Source: JBJXHB01 sp046160725 (GTDB lineage: Bacteria; Pseudomonadota; Gammaproteobacteria; Burkholderiales; Burkholderiaceae_C). Taken from it: 16,109 nt of DNA. The position numbers and the translations under genes are program-made. The DNA is taken from assembly GCA_046160725.1 (NCBI GenBank), contig JBJXHB010000243.1, positions 1 through 16,109 of the forward strand. Reading direction: 5' to 3'. Positions within the stretch are counted from its first letter, which is position 1. Each line of letters begins with the position of its first letter. Positions 1-7,144 of this stretch are shown one piece after another. A model generated the notes under the pieces. That model did no database searches. It saw nothing but the letters and a program-made list of their open reading frames with translations, and had not been told where the DNA came from.

Positions 1-320
1 TCCAGAAGGGCTGCTTTCCGGGCCAGGAGGTGGTGGCCCGCAGCCAGTACCGCGGCACGCTGAAGCGACGCCTGCAGCTGTTTGCCGCCGATGCCGACAT
101 GCAGCCCGGGCAGGAGGTGTTCCATGACGCCGACCCGGGCCAGCCCGCGGGCCTGGTGGCTCTGGCCGCGCCCGGCCTGGACGGCATGCCCGCGCTGGCG
201 CTGGTGGAGGTCAAGCTGGCGGCATTGGCATCCGGCGCGCTGTCGCTCGGCGCGGTCGGCGGACCTGTCCTGCGCGCCATGCCCCTGCCCTATGCGCTGC
301 CCAGCGACCCGGCTGCCTGA
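1..320 (+). CDS. ygfZ: YgfZ/GcvT-family folate-binding protein, C-terminal part
   Basis: The gene is cut by the left window edge; its reading frame enters at base 3 and leaves 105 residues before a TGA at 318-320. The first residues read QKGCFPGQEVVARSQYRG. This is the signature of YgfZ, K-G-C-[YF]-P-G-Q-E followed by ARxxYRG, including the conserved cysteine. YgfZ is a folate-binding relative of the glycine-cleavage T protein that helps make or repair certain iron-sulfur enzymes, such as the MiaB tRNA thiotransferase. It is cytoplasmic. The rest is the C-terminal beta-barrel region and a short tail ending PSDPAA. A GTG at base 30 lies inside the motif and is not the true start. The gene converges on trkH with only 39 bp between the stops. 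The identification rests on this motif because the N-terminal domain is outside the window. Confidence 0.9.
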   Translation, partial: QKGCFPGQEVVARSQYRGTLKRRLQLFAADADMQPGQEVFHDADPGQPAGLVALAAPGLDGMPALALVEVKLAALASGALSLGAVGGPVLRAMPLPYALPSDPAA

Positions 321-359
321 GGCGCCGCGGCCGGAACCAGGCCTAGCGAAGACCGCCGC

Positions 360-1817
360 TCAGGCGCGCCAGAACTGCGGTGTGAACAACACCAGCAGCG
401 ACAGGATCTCCAGCCGGCCGGCCAGCATGCCGAAGGTGCAGACCCATGTCTGGAAATCCGTCAACCCCTGGTAATTCACCGCCGGCCCGACCTCGCCCAG
501 CCCGGGCCCGATGTTGTTGACGCAGGCGATCACCGCCGTGAACGCGGTGACCACGTCCAGGCCAGAGAACAACAGCACCATCGTCAGCCCGACCAGCGTG
601 GCGCCATAGACCATCATGAAGGCGATGACGTTCTGCATGGTCCGTGCATCCACCGTCGTGCCGCCCAGGTGCACTGGGTTCACGACGTGCGGATGAACGA
701 TGCGCACCAGCTCGCGGTTGCTCTGCTTGAGCAGCAGGATCATGCGCACCATCTTGATGCCACCGCCGGTCGACCCGGCGCAGGTGGCAAAGCAGCCCAG
801 CAGGATCATCAGCAGCGCCGCGAACATCGGCCATTGCGCATAGTCGTGCATGGCATAGCCGGTGGTGGTCGCCAGCGACACGACATGGAACAGCACATGG
901 CGCAAGGCCACGGAGGCGCTGTCGTATACACCGGCGTCCAGCAGGTAAAGGGTGATGAGTGTGGTTGCGCTGGCGATGCAAAGCCAGAACGCGCGGGCCT
1001 CGGTGCTGTGCCAGATCGGGCGCAGCGATCGCGACCGCCAGGCCAGGAAGTACAGCGCGAAATTGATGCCGCTGATCATCATGAACACGATGGCGACCGC
1101 CTCGATGCGAGGCGAGTCCCAGAAACCGAAGCTCAGGTCGTGGGACGAGAACCCGCCCAGGCCCATCGTCGTGCACATGTGCATGAAGGCGTCGGGCCAA
1201 TCCATGCCGGCCCAGCGGTAGGCCAGCATGCAAAGAATCGAGAAACCGAAGTACACCGTCCACAGCCCACGAGCGGTCTCGGCGATGCGCGGCGTCAGCT
1301 TCTGGTCCTTCATCGGTCCCGCCGCCTCGGCCCGGAACAACTGCGCACCACCGACGCCCAGCAACGGCAACACGGCCACGGCCAGCACGATGATGCCCAG
1401 GCCGCCCACCAGCATCAGAAAGCAGCGCCAGACGTTGACCGACAACGGCAGTGCGTCCAGACCCACCAGCACGGTGGCGCCGGTGGCCGTGAAGCCCGAC
1501 ATGGCCTCGAAATAGGCGTCCGTCACGCTGAGCCCGGGGATGGCCAGCCTCAGCGGGATGGCAGCGAACATCGGCAGCAAAGCCCATGTCATGGTCATCA
1601 GCACGAAGCCGTCGCGGATGCTCAGCTCGCGGCGGATGCGGCGAGCGGCCAGGCTCATGGCCAGGCCTCCGGCCAGGGTGATGGCGATGCCGGCCGTAAA
1701 GGCCGCCTCGCCGCCATCCCGGCCGCCAAAGGCAAAGGCCAGCGGCACCAGCATCATCAGGGCGAACAGCACCACCAGTCGCCCGACCAGCCCGATGACA
1801 GGAAGCAGCGCGCGCAT
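360..1817 (-). CDS. trkH: Trk potassium uptake system, membrane subunit TrkH
   Basis: This 485-residue polytopic inner-membrane protein has the length usual for TrkH. It is the ion-conducting subunit of the Trk K+ uptake system and works with the cytoplasmic NAD-binding TrkA. The four selectivity-filter (P-loop) segments are visible in order: TATGAT near 110-115, TTMGLGGFS near 216-224, ATTTGYA near 316-322 and NNIGPGLG near 434-441, each with the key glycine. CAGSTGGGIKMVR (346-358) and GMLAGRLE (463-470) are further family hallmarks, the first lying in the membrane segment that gates the pore. The ATG overlaps the trkA stop by one base (TGATG on the minus strand), so the two are translationally coupled. 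Nothing looks degraded. Assignment to TrkH rather than a KtrB-type protein follows from length and the partner gene. Confidence 0.96.
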   Translation of the reverse strand: MRALLPVIGLVGRLVVLFALMMLVPLAFAFGGRDGGEAAFTAGIAITLAGGLAMSLAARRIRRELSIRDGFVLMTMTWALLPMFAAIPLRLAIPGLSVTDAYFEAMSGFTATGATVLVGLDALPLSVNVWRCFLMLVGGLGIIVLAVAVLPLLGVGGAQLFRAEAAGPMKDQKLTPRIAETARGLWTVYFGFSILCMLAYRWAGMDWPDAFMHMCTTMGLGGFSSHDLSFGFWDSPRIEAVAIVFMMISGINFALYFLAWRSRSLRPIWHSTEARAFWLCIASATTLITLYLLDAGVYDSASVALRHVLFHVVSLATTTGYAMHDYAQWPMFAALLMILLGCFATCAGSTGGGIKMVRMILLLKQSNRELVRIVHPHVVNPVHLGGTTVDARTMQNVIAFMMVYGATLVGLTMVLLFSGLDVVTAFTAVIACVNNIGPGLGEVGPAVNYQGLTDFQTWVCTFGMLAGRLEILSLLVLFTPQFWRA

Positions 1818-3232
1818 CAGAACATGAACATCGCGCCGACCTGGAACAGCTTCTCCACCTCGCGCACCATGCGCTTGCGGGGCAGGAAGACGATGACGTG
1901 GTCACCGCTCTCGATGACGGTGTCGTGATGCGGGATGATGACCCTGCGCCGCGCCTCGGCGCCTTCCATCGTTCGCACGATGGCGCCGACCTCGGCGCCC
2001 TTGGGGAAGGCGATTTCGTCGATGCGCCGCCCCACCACCTTGGACGACTTGCGGTCGCCGTGCGCAACCGCCTCCAGTGCCTCGGCCGCGCCGCGGCGCA
2101 GGCTGTGCACGGCCTCGACGTCGCCGCGCCGAACATGGGCCAGCAACTCGCCGATCACCGTCTGTGATGGCGACAGCGCGATGTCGATCTGGGTGCCCTG
2201 GACCAGGTCTGCGTAGACCCGGCGGTTGATCAGCGCCAGCACGCGGCTGGCACCCATGCGCTTGGCCAGCAGGCAGGCCAGGATGTTGTCCTCGTCGTCG
2301 CTGGTCAGGGCCAGGAACAGGTCGATGTCCTGCACGTTCTCGCTGTCCAGCAGGTCCTCGTCCGTGGTGTCGCCCTTGAGGACCAGGACGTGGCTGTCGA
2401 GCTGCGAGGTCAGATATTCACAACGCGTCTGGAAGGTCTCGATGATCTTGAGCTGGCAGCCACCCTGGATCTGCCGTGCCAGGCGAAGTCCGACCTTGCC
2501 GCCACCGGCGATCATCACGCGGCGCACCGGCGGCGCCCGCTTGCGCAGGGCGTCCAGCACGCGCCGGATGTCCGGCGTCGCGGCCAGCACGAACACCTCG
2601 TCGCCGGGTTCGATTCGGGTCGTGCCGTCGCAGACGATGCGCTGGTCCTGGTGGTTCTCGTCGTTGCGGTAGATCGCCACGATGCGCATCTGCACCTGCG
2701 GCGCCAACTGCGGCAGCTCGGAGATGACATGCCGAACCATGGGGCCGCCGGTGACCGCCCGCACCGCGATCAGGCTGACGGCGCCGTCGGCGAACTCCAG
2801 CACCTGGAGGGCCTCGGGATAGTCGATCAGCTTGCGGATGTAGTTGGTGACCGAGGCCTCCGGGCAGATCACCTGGTCGACCGCGAAGCCGCCCTTGTCC
2901 AGCAAGGGGTCGCCGACCTCGAACTCCGGCGAGCGCAGGCGCGCGATGCGCGTCGGCACGTTGAACCGCTCGTGTGCCACCTTGCAGGCCACCAGATTGG
3001 TGGCATCGTCACCGGCACAGGCAATCAGCATGTCCGCGTCCCGCGCGCCGGCGGCTTCCAGCACCGACGGCTCGATGCCGGACCCGGGCACGCTTCGCAG
3101 GTCCAGCCGCTCCTGCAGGTCGCGCAGCCGGGCGATGTCGGTATCGATCACCGTGATGTCGTTGCGCTCGGAGACCAGGCTCTCGGCCACGCTGGCACCC
3201 ACACGGCCGGCCCCGAGCACGATGATGTTCAT
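1817..3232 (-). CDS. trkA: Trk potassium uptake system, NAD-binding regulatory subunit TrkA
   Basis: The product has 471 residues; E. coli TrkA has 458. It carries the duplicated RCK architecture: RCK_N with nucleotide-binding GAGRVG (7-12) and acidic D30, RCK_C about 140-225, a second RCK_N with GGGKVG (243-248) and E265, and a second RCK_C about 370-455. TrkA is a peripheral cytoplasmic protein that binds NAD(H) or other nucleotides and gates TrkH. The two-module form is typical of proteobacteria. It is the first gene of a trkA-trkH operon. The ATG at 3230-3232 is preceded by GGGG, a weak Shine-Dalgarno placed very close. An upstream ATG at 3241 is followed at once by a stop and cannot be used. 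Transcription probably starts in the 131-bp region shared with the divergent GntR gene. Confidence 0.96.
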   Translation of the reverse strand: MNIIVLGAGRVGASVAESLVSERNDITVIDTDIARLRDLQERLDLRSVPGSGIEPSVLEAAGARDADMLIACAGDDATNLVACKVAHERFNVPTRIARLRSPEFEVGDPLLDKGGFAVDQVICPEASVTNYIRKLIDYPEALQVLEFADGAVSLIAVRAVTGGPMVRHVISELPQLAPQVQMRIVAIYRNDENHQDQRIVCDGTTRIEPGDEVFVLAATPDIRRVLDALRKRAPPVRRVMIAGGGKVGLRLARQIQGGCQLKIIETFQTRCEYLTSQLDSHVLVLKGDTTDEDLLDSENVQDIDLFLALTSDDEDNILACLLAKRMGASRVLALINRRVYADLVQGTQIDIALSPSQTVIGELLAHVRRGDVEAVHSLRRGAAEALEAVAHGDRKSSKVVGRRIDEIAFPKGAEVGAIVRTMEGAEARRRVIIPHHDTVIESGDHVIVFLPRKRMVREVEKLFQVGAMFMF

Positions 3233-3238
3233 CCCCGC

Positions 3239-3244
3239 ATGATA
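3239..3244 (-). promoter_or_regulatory. candidate -10 box for trkA-trkH
   Basis: The minus strand reads TATCAT here, a good -10 match. Its last base lies six nucleotides before the A of the trkA ATG, so transcription would begin at or next to the start codon and give a leaderless or near-leaderless mRNA. I see no convincing -35 box at 16-18 bp, where the sequence is AGGCTG-like, so this call is weak. Another promoter further into the 131-bp gap cannot be excluded. Confidence 0.3.
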
Positions 3245-3258
3245 CGAATCGCCGGCCG

Positions 3259-3291
3259 CTGCAGCCTGTCGGGCGCGCCTGCAGCCTGTCG
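3259..3291. repeat. direct repeat CTGCAGCCTGTCG, two copies 20 bp apart
   Basis: A perfect 13-bp direct repeat occupies 3259-3271 and 3279-3291, start to start 20 bp, close to two turns of the DNA helix. It sits in the gap between trkA and the divergent GntR gene, just upstream of the candidate trkA -10 box. It could be a tandem binding site for a trkA regulator or a small local duplication. No regulator can be named from the sequence. Confidence 0.55.
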
Positions 3292-3320
3292 CGCAGTGCT
3301 CGCCGACTCAAGGGCGGGCT

Positions 3321-3329
3321 TGTTATGGT
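3321..3329 (+). promoter_or_regulatory. extended -10 promoter of the GntR/ABC operon
   Basis: The sequence TGTTATGGT fits an extended -10 element (TGn followed by TATGGT, compared with TATAAT). No clear -35 box lies 17 bp upstream, which is common for extended -10 promoters. Transcription would begin near 3336, giving a leader of about 28 nt to the start codon at 3364. This placement also argues against the upstream in-frame ATG at 3325, which lies within the promoter. Confidence 0.5.
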
Positions 3330-3350
3330 GTGCTACCTCAGCAACACACC
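3327..3350. promoter_or_regulatory. GGTG-N16-CACC operator, probably for the YtrA-type GntR regulator
   Basis: Inverted arms GGTGTG (3327-3332) and CACACC (3345-3350) are separated by 12 bp, that is GGTG-N16-CACC overall. The site overlaps the extended -10 box and covers the predicted transcription start, an ideal position for repression. From memory, palindromes of the GGTG-N16-CACC form have been reported for YtrA-subfamily GntR regulators. That match is recalled and was not searched. The natural reading is negative autoregulation of the regulator and the ABC genes downstream. Confidence 0.6.
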
Positions 3351-3363
3351 CGAAGGGCTCTCC

Positions 3364-3711
3364 ATGCAGACCTGGGATGACAAGCTGCCGATCTACCAGC
3401 AACTGGCCGACCGCCTGTCGGCCCATCTGTTGGACGGCGATCCACCCGAGGGCCAGGCCCTGCCCTCGGTCCGCGCGCTCGCGGGGCAGTACCTGATCAA
3501 TCCCTTGACCGTCAGCCGGGCGCTGGCGACCCTGGGGGATGCCGACCTGGTGGAAAACCGGCGTGGCCTGGGCCTCTTTGTCAAGCCGGGTGCCCGCGAG
3601 GCGTTGCGGCACAGCGAGCGGCGACGGTTTCTGGAACAAGACTGGCCGCAGTTGCGGCTGCGGCTGAAACGCCTGGGCATCCAGCCCGCGGACCTGAACT
3701 GGGGGGAATGA
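3364..3711 (+). CDS. GntR-family transcriptional regulator, YtrA subfamily
   Basis: The product has 115 residues: a GntR winged helix-turn-helix (about residues 9-73, opening PIYQQLADRL and including PSVRALAGQYLINPLTVSRAL) and only a short C-terminal tail. A GntR protein of 110-130 residues without a large effector domain, next to an ABC ATPase, is the hallmark of the YtrA subfamily. These act as dimeric repressors, usually of their own operon. I chose the ATG at 3364 because GAAGG lies 7 nt upstream and because the alternative ATG at 3325 falls within the promoter and operator. The stop is 3 bp from the next ATG, so the gene is co-transcribed with the ABC genes. The inducing signal is unknown; in other bacteria such units respond to cell-envelope stress or antibiotics. 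Confidence 0.9.
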   Translation: MQTWDDKLPIYQQLADRLSAHLLDGDPPEGQALPSVRALAGQYLINPLTVSRALATLGDADLVENRRGLGLFVKPGAREALRHSERRRFLEQDWPQLRLRLKRLGIQPADLNWGE

Positions 3712-3714
3712 AGA

Positions 3715-4590
3715 ATGGACCATTTGATTGAAGCCGATGGCCTAAGCCTGCGCTACGGCAGCAAGGCGGCCCTGAGCGACGTGTCACTCAAGCTCGCCAA
3801 GGGCCGCGTGGTCGGCCTGCTGGGACACAACGGCGCCGGCAAGACCACGCTGATGAAGGCGTTGGTCGGCCTGATCCCGCCGGCGCAGGGCCGCCTGAGC
3901 GTGCTCGGCCTGGACCCACGGCGCAGCCGCGTCGAGCTGCTGGAGTCGCTGTGCTACATCCCGGACGTGGCCATCCTGCCGCGTTGGGCCCGTGTGGACG
4001 AGCTGATCCGGCTGATGAGCGGCCTGCATCCGCGCTTCTCGGCGGACCGCGCCCGGACCCTGCTGCGGCGCACCAGCGTCGGCCTGACCGACCGGGTGAA
4101 GGGGTTATCCAAAGGCATGGTGGTGCAGCTGCACCTGGCGCTGATCGCTGCCATCGACGCGCGGCTGATGATCCTGGACGAGCCGACGCTGGGCCTGGAC
4201 GTGCTGTCGCGCAAGGCGTTCTACGAGATGCTGATCGACGAGTGGTGCGACGGTGAACGCACCGTGCTGATCTCCACCCACCAGGTCGAGGAGATCGAGT
4301 CGCTGCTATCGGATGTGCTGATCCTCAACGAGGGGCGCCTGGTGTTGTCGACCAGCCTGGAGGACATGGACAGCCGGTTTGTCGCTCTGGCCCATGACCC
4401 GGCCGCAGCCGACGCCATCGCTGCGGCCCACCCGCTGCTGCGCTACCGCTACCAAGGTGGCGCGGCCGCGATCTTCGACGGCCCGCCGCCGGCTGGCGTG
4501 GCCTCACTGGGCCAACGCGTTCGCCCCAGCCTGGTCGACCTCTTCGTCGCGCTGACGCGCGCTACGGAAAAACACCGCACACAAGGATGA
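3715..4590 (+). CDS. ABC transporter ATP-binding protein (YtrB-like)
   Basis: A 291-residue ABC ATPase in one piece. Walker A is GHNGAGKTT (37-45), the signature is LSKGM (131-135) in place of LSGGQ, Walker B is LMILDE (151-156), the D-loop reads LGLD, and the switch histidine is H189 (STHQ). The usual Q-loop glutamine seems to be replaced by aspartate (YIPD, 81-84), and the signature is not followed by the usual QR. In my experience LSKGM is common in YtrB/BcrA-type ATPases, so these are subfamily traits, not decay. Residues from about 215 form a C-terminal extension of unknown role. The enzyme would power the membrane subunit encoded next, most likely as a homodimer. The substrate is unknown; drug, peptide or lipid export is typical of such units. 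The neighbouring GntR gene points to repressor control. Confidence 0.93.
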   Translation: MDHLIEADGLSLRYGSKAALSDVSLKLAKGRVVGLLGHNGAGKTTLMKALVGLIPPAQGRLSVLGLDPRRSRVELLESLCYIPDVAILPRWARVDELIRLMSGLHPRFSADRARTLLRRTSVGLTDRVKGLSKGMVVQLHLALIAAIDARLMILDEPTLGLDVLSRKAFYEMLIDEWCDGERTVLISTHQVEEIESLLSDVLILNEGRLVLSTSLEDMDSRFVALAHDPAAADAIAAAHPLLRYRYQGGAAAIFDGPPPAGVASLGQRVRPSLVDLFVALTRATEKHRTQG

Positions 4591-4595
4591 CTGCC

Positions 4596-5504
4596 ATGTC
4601 CGCTTTCACTACCCTCCTCCTGCGCGAGTGGCTCCAGCATCGCCGCGGCTGGCTGGCGCTGATGCTGGTGCCGCTGGTCCTCGCCGTCCTGGTGCTGGCC
4701 TTCGGCAAGGTCAACATGGAGTTCGACGACCTGCCGCCCGGCCAATTGCCCGACGCCATGCTCCTGGCCCTGATGGCCTGCGCCGTCAGCGCCGGCGCCA
4801 CGATGGCGATCATGCTGGCCGCCGCCTACATGACGACCCCAGGCCTGGCGCGCCGCGACTACCAGGACCGATCCATCGAGTTCTGGCTGTCGATGCCGCA
4901 GGGTCATGTGGCCAGTCTCGGCGCTGCCCTGCTGATGCAGCTGGTGTTGATACCCATGCTGGCACTGGCCGTGGGCACTCTGGGCGGGCAGTTGCTGGCG
5001 CTGCTGCTGGTCGCCAAGACCCATGGCATCTCGGCCTGGGCGAGCCTGCCCCTGGGCAGCCTGGTGCTGGCCATGCTGGCGGTCAGCCTGCGGCTGGCCT
5101 TGGGCATAGCCTTGGCCGCGTTGTGGCTGGCGCCACTGGTGATGCTGGTCATGGCAGCTTGTGCATGGCTCAAGCGATGGGGCCTGCCGGTGGTGGTCAT
5201 CTGCGTGGTCACGTTGGGCGTGGTCCTGGACAAGGCCTACCAGAACACCGTGGTCTGGACCACGCTGGCGGGTGTGATGCAGAACGCCGGCCAGGCCCTC
5301 GCCTCGGCCAACCCAGGTGCCCCTGGTCTGTCGATCGGCCCGGCCGACAAGTCCGATGTCGTGCTGGCCATGATCCCGGGCTGGGCCCTGCAGGATGCCG
5401 GGCACGCGCTGGCAGCGCTGGCGTCGATGGCGTTCGCCCTTGGCCTGCTGCTGGCGGCCGTTGGCTTTGGACTGATGGTGCTGCGCCGCAGTCGCGGCGC
5501 CTGA
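4596..5504 (+). CDS. ABC transporter membrane subunit (ABC-2-like)
   Basis: A 302-residue hydrophobic protein with about six or seven membrane segments, including near residues 15-37, 52-78, 105-140 and 150-220, and a final helix before the terminal RRSRGA. It forms the permease for the ATPase encoded just upstream. I chose the ATG at 4596 because AAGGA (4583-4587) lies at proper spacing. The ATG at 4587 overlaps the Shine-Dalgarno sequence itself, although its ATGA overlap with the previous stop leaves it possible. A soluble stretch between about 220 and 270 may face the periplasm. I recognise no substrate-specific motif. It is the last gene of the unit and is followed by a stem-loop terminator. 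Its family is assigned from hydrophobicity and context, not from a diagnostic motif. Confidence 0.8.
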   Translation: MSAFTTLLLREWLQHRRGWLALMLVPLVLAVLVLAFGKVNMEFDDLPPGQLPDAMLLALMACAVSAGATMAIMLAAAYMTTPGLARRDYQDRSIEFWLSMPQGHVASLGAALLMQLVLIPMLALAVGTLGGQLLALLLVAKTHGISAWASLPLGSLVLAMLAVSLRLALGIALAALWLAPLVMLVMAACAWLKRWGLPVVVICVVTLGVVLDKAYQNTVVWTTLAGVMQNAGQALASANPGAPGLSIGPADKSDVVLAMIPGWALQDAGHALAALASMAFALGLLLAAVGFGLMVLRRSRGA

Positions 5505-5538
5505 GAACACGGCTCGACCTCAGAGACACAAGCAAGAC

Positions 5539-5562
5539 GGCCGCCCGAGGGCGGCCTTCTTC
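5539..5562. terminator. stem-loop terminator, probably bidirectional
   Basis: GGCCGCC (5539-5545) pairs perfectly with GGCGGCC (5550-5556) around a CGAG loop. It is followed on the plus strand by TTCTTC and on the minus strand by GTCTTGCTTGT. It lies in the 76-bp gap between the convergent stops of the ABC membrane subunit and aceA and can serve both. The T-runs are short and interrupted, so the strength is uncertain. Confidence 0.8.
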
Positions 5563-5580
5563 ATGACGCAGAAGAGTCGG

Positions 5581-6879
<1,299 letters not shown>

Positions 6880-6937
6880 GGTTGCTCCTGAAGTGGCCAG
6901 TGGGTTGAAAGTGACACAAGACTGAGCGGAGCTTATC

Positions 6938-6962
6938 GGTGTTCGCTGGACAGGATCACACC
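6938..6962. promoter_or_regulatory. inverted repeat GGTGT-N15-ACACC in the aceA leader
   Basis: GGTGT (6938-6942) and ACACC (6958-6962) form an imperfectly filled inverted repeat at the predicted aceA transcription start and early leader. It may be an operator or chance. The spacing is one base longer than in the similar GntR-promoter palindrome, which makes binding by the same protein less likely. Confidence 0.25.
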
Positions 6963-6966
6963 ATGT

Positions 6967-6972
6967 CTTATA
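6967..6972 (-). promoter_or_regulatory. candidate aceA -10 box in an AT-rich region
   Basis: The minus strand reads TATAAG, in a stretch that also holds a run of six A residues (6981-6986) and is far less GC-rich than the genes around it. Transcription would start near 6960, giving a leader of about 80 nt. There is no good -35 hexamer 16-18 bp upstream, which fits a promoter that needs an activator. The A-tract may bend the DNA. The region 6880-7144 holds no plausible gene. Confidence 0.45.
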
Positions 6973-7058
6973 CAAGAGAGAAAAAATTCTTCTTTCAGGA
7001 CAATAAGTTAGAGCTACAGATTCATGATATGAAACGGCATCCGCGATCATGAAATCTT

Positions 7059-7075
7059 CTGCTGCAGTGCAGCAG
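7059..7075. repeat. perfect 17-bp palindrome upstream of aceA
   Basis: CTGCTGCA-G-TGCAGCAG is a perfect 8-1-8 inverted repeat, about 100 bp upstream of the predicted aceA start of transcription and 70 bp beyond the stop of the preceding amidotransferase gene. It could be an operator or the stem of a weak terminator for the upstream gene. No strong T-run follows on the minus strand (AAGATTTCATG), which favours an operator. Confidence 0.6.
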
Positions 7076-7082
7076 CGATGTA

Positions 7083-7108
7083 TTCCACGATGTGGAAACG
7101 GCGTTTCC
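7083..7108. promoter_or_regulatory. two overlapping palindromes upstream of aceA, candidate operators
   Basis: TTCCAC-GAT-GTGGAA (7083-7097) and GGAAACG-G-CGTTTCC (7094-7108) are both perfect inverted repeats that share the bases GGAA. The second, read with its leading T as TGGAAA...TTTCC, resembles the E. coli IclR box (TGGAAAT-N-ATTTCCA), but the half-sites are two bases further apart. They lie 23 nt or less upstream of the 17-bp palindrome's outer edge, as part of one regulatory cluster. The binding protein is unknown, and no iclR-like gene is in the window. Confidence 0.5.
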
Positions 7109-7144
7109 GGATGCGAAAAGGAACCCAGCTGGGACCGCGCCGCA

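Noticed and set aside
343..2136. A 597-codon minus-strand open frame spanning trkH and part of trkA
   Set aside because: It is in a different frame from the clearly conserved trkA and trkH, and its arginine/alanine-rich translation has no family character.
3235..3244. The 10-mer CCGCATGATA shared by the trkA (3235-3244) and lrp (8387-8396) upstream regions
   Set aside because: Most of the match is the -10-like hexamer plus GC-rich flank; chance similarity between two promoters explains it.
3715..4590. LSKGM signature and changed Q-loop as evidence of a broken ATPase
   Set aside because: Walker A, Walker B and the switch histidine are intact, and LSKGM is common in YtrB/BcrA-like ATPases, so this is a subfamily trait.
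3364..5504. A functional link between the Trk potassium genes and the GntR/ABC unit
   Set aside because: They are only divergent neighbours. YtrA-type units typically regulate their own ABC genes, and nothing in the sequence ties them to potassium.
4449..5510. A 353-codon minus-strand open frame opposite the ABC membrane subunit
   Set aside because: It is glutamine/histidine-rich, the reverse image of a leucine/alanine-rich membrane protein, and has no ribosome-binding site or domain.
7059..7075. The 17-bp palindrome as a strong intrinsic terminator of the amidotransferase gene
   Set aside because: The loop would be only a few bases and no run of T follows on the minus strand, so I list it as a palindrome of uncertain role.
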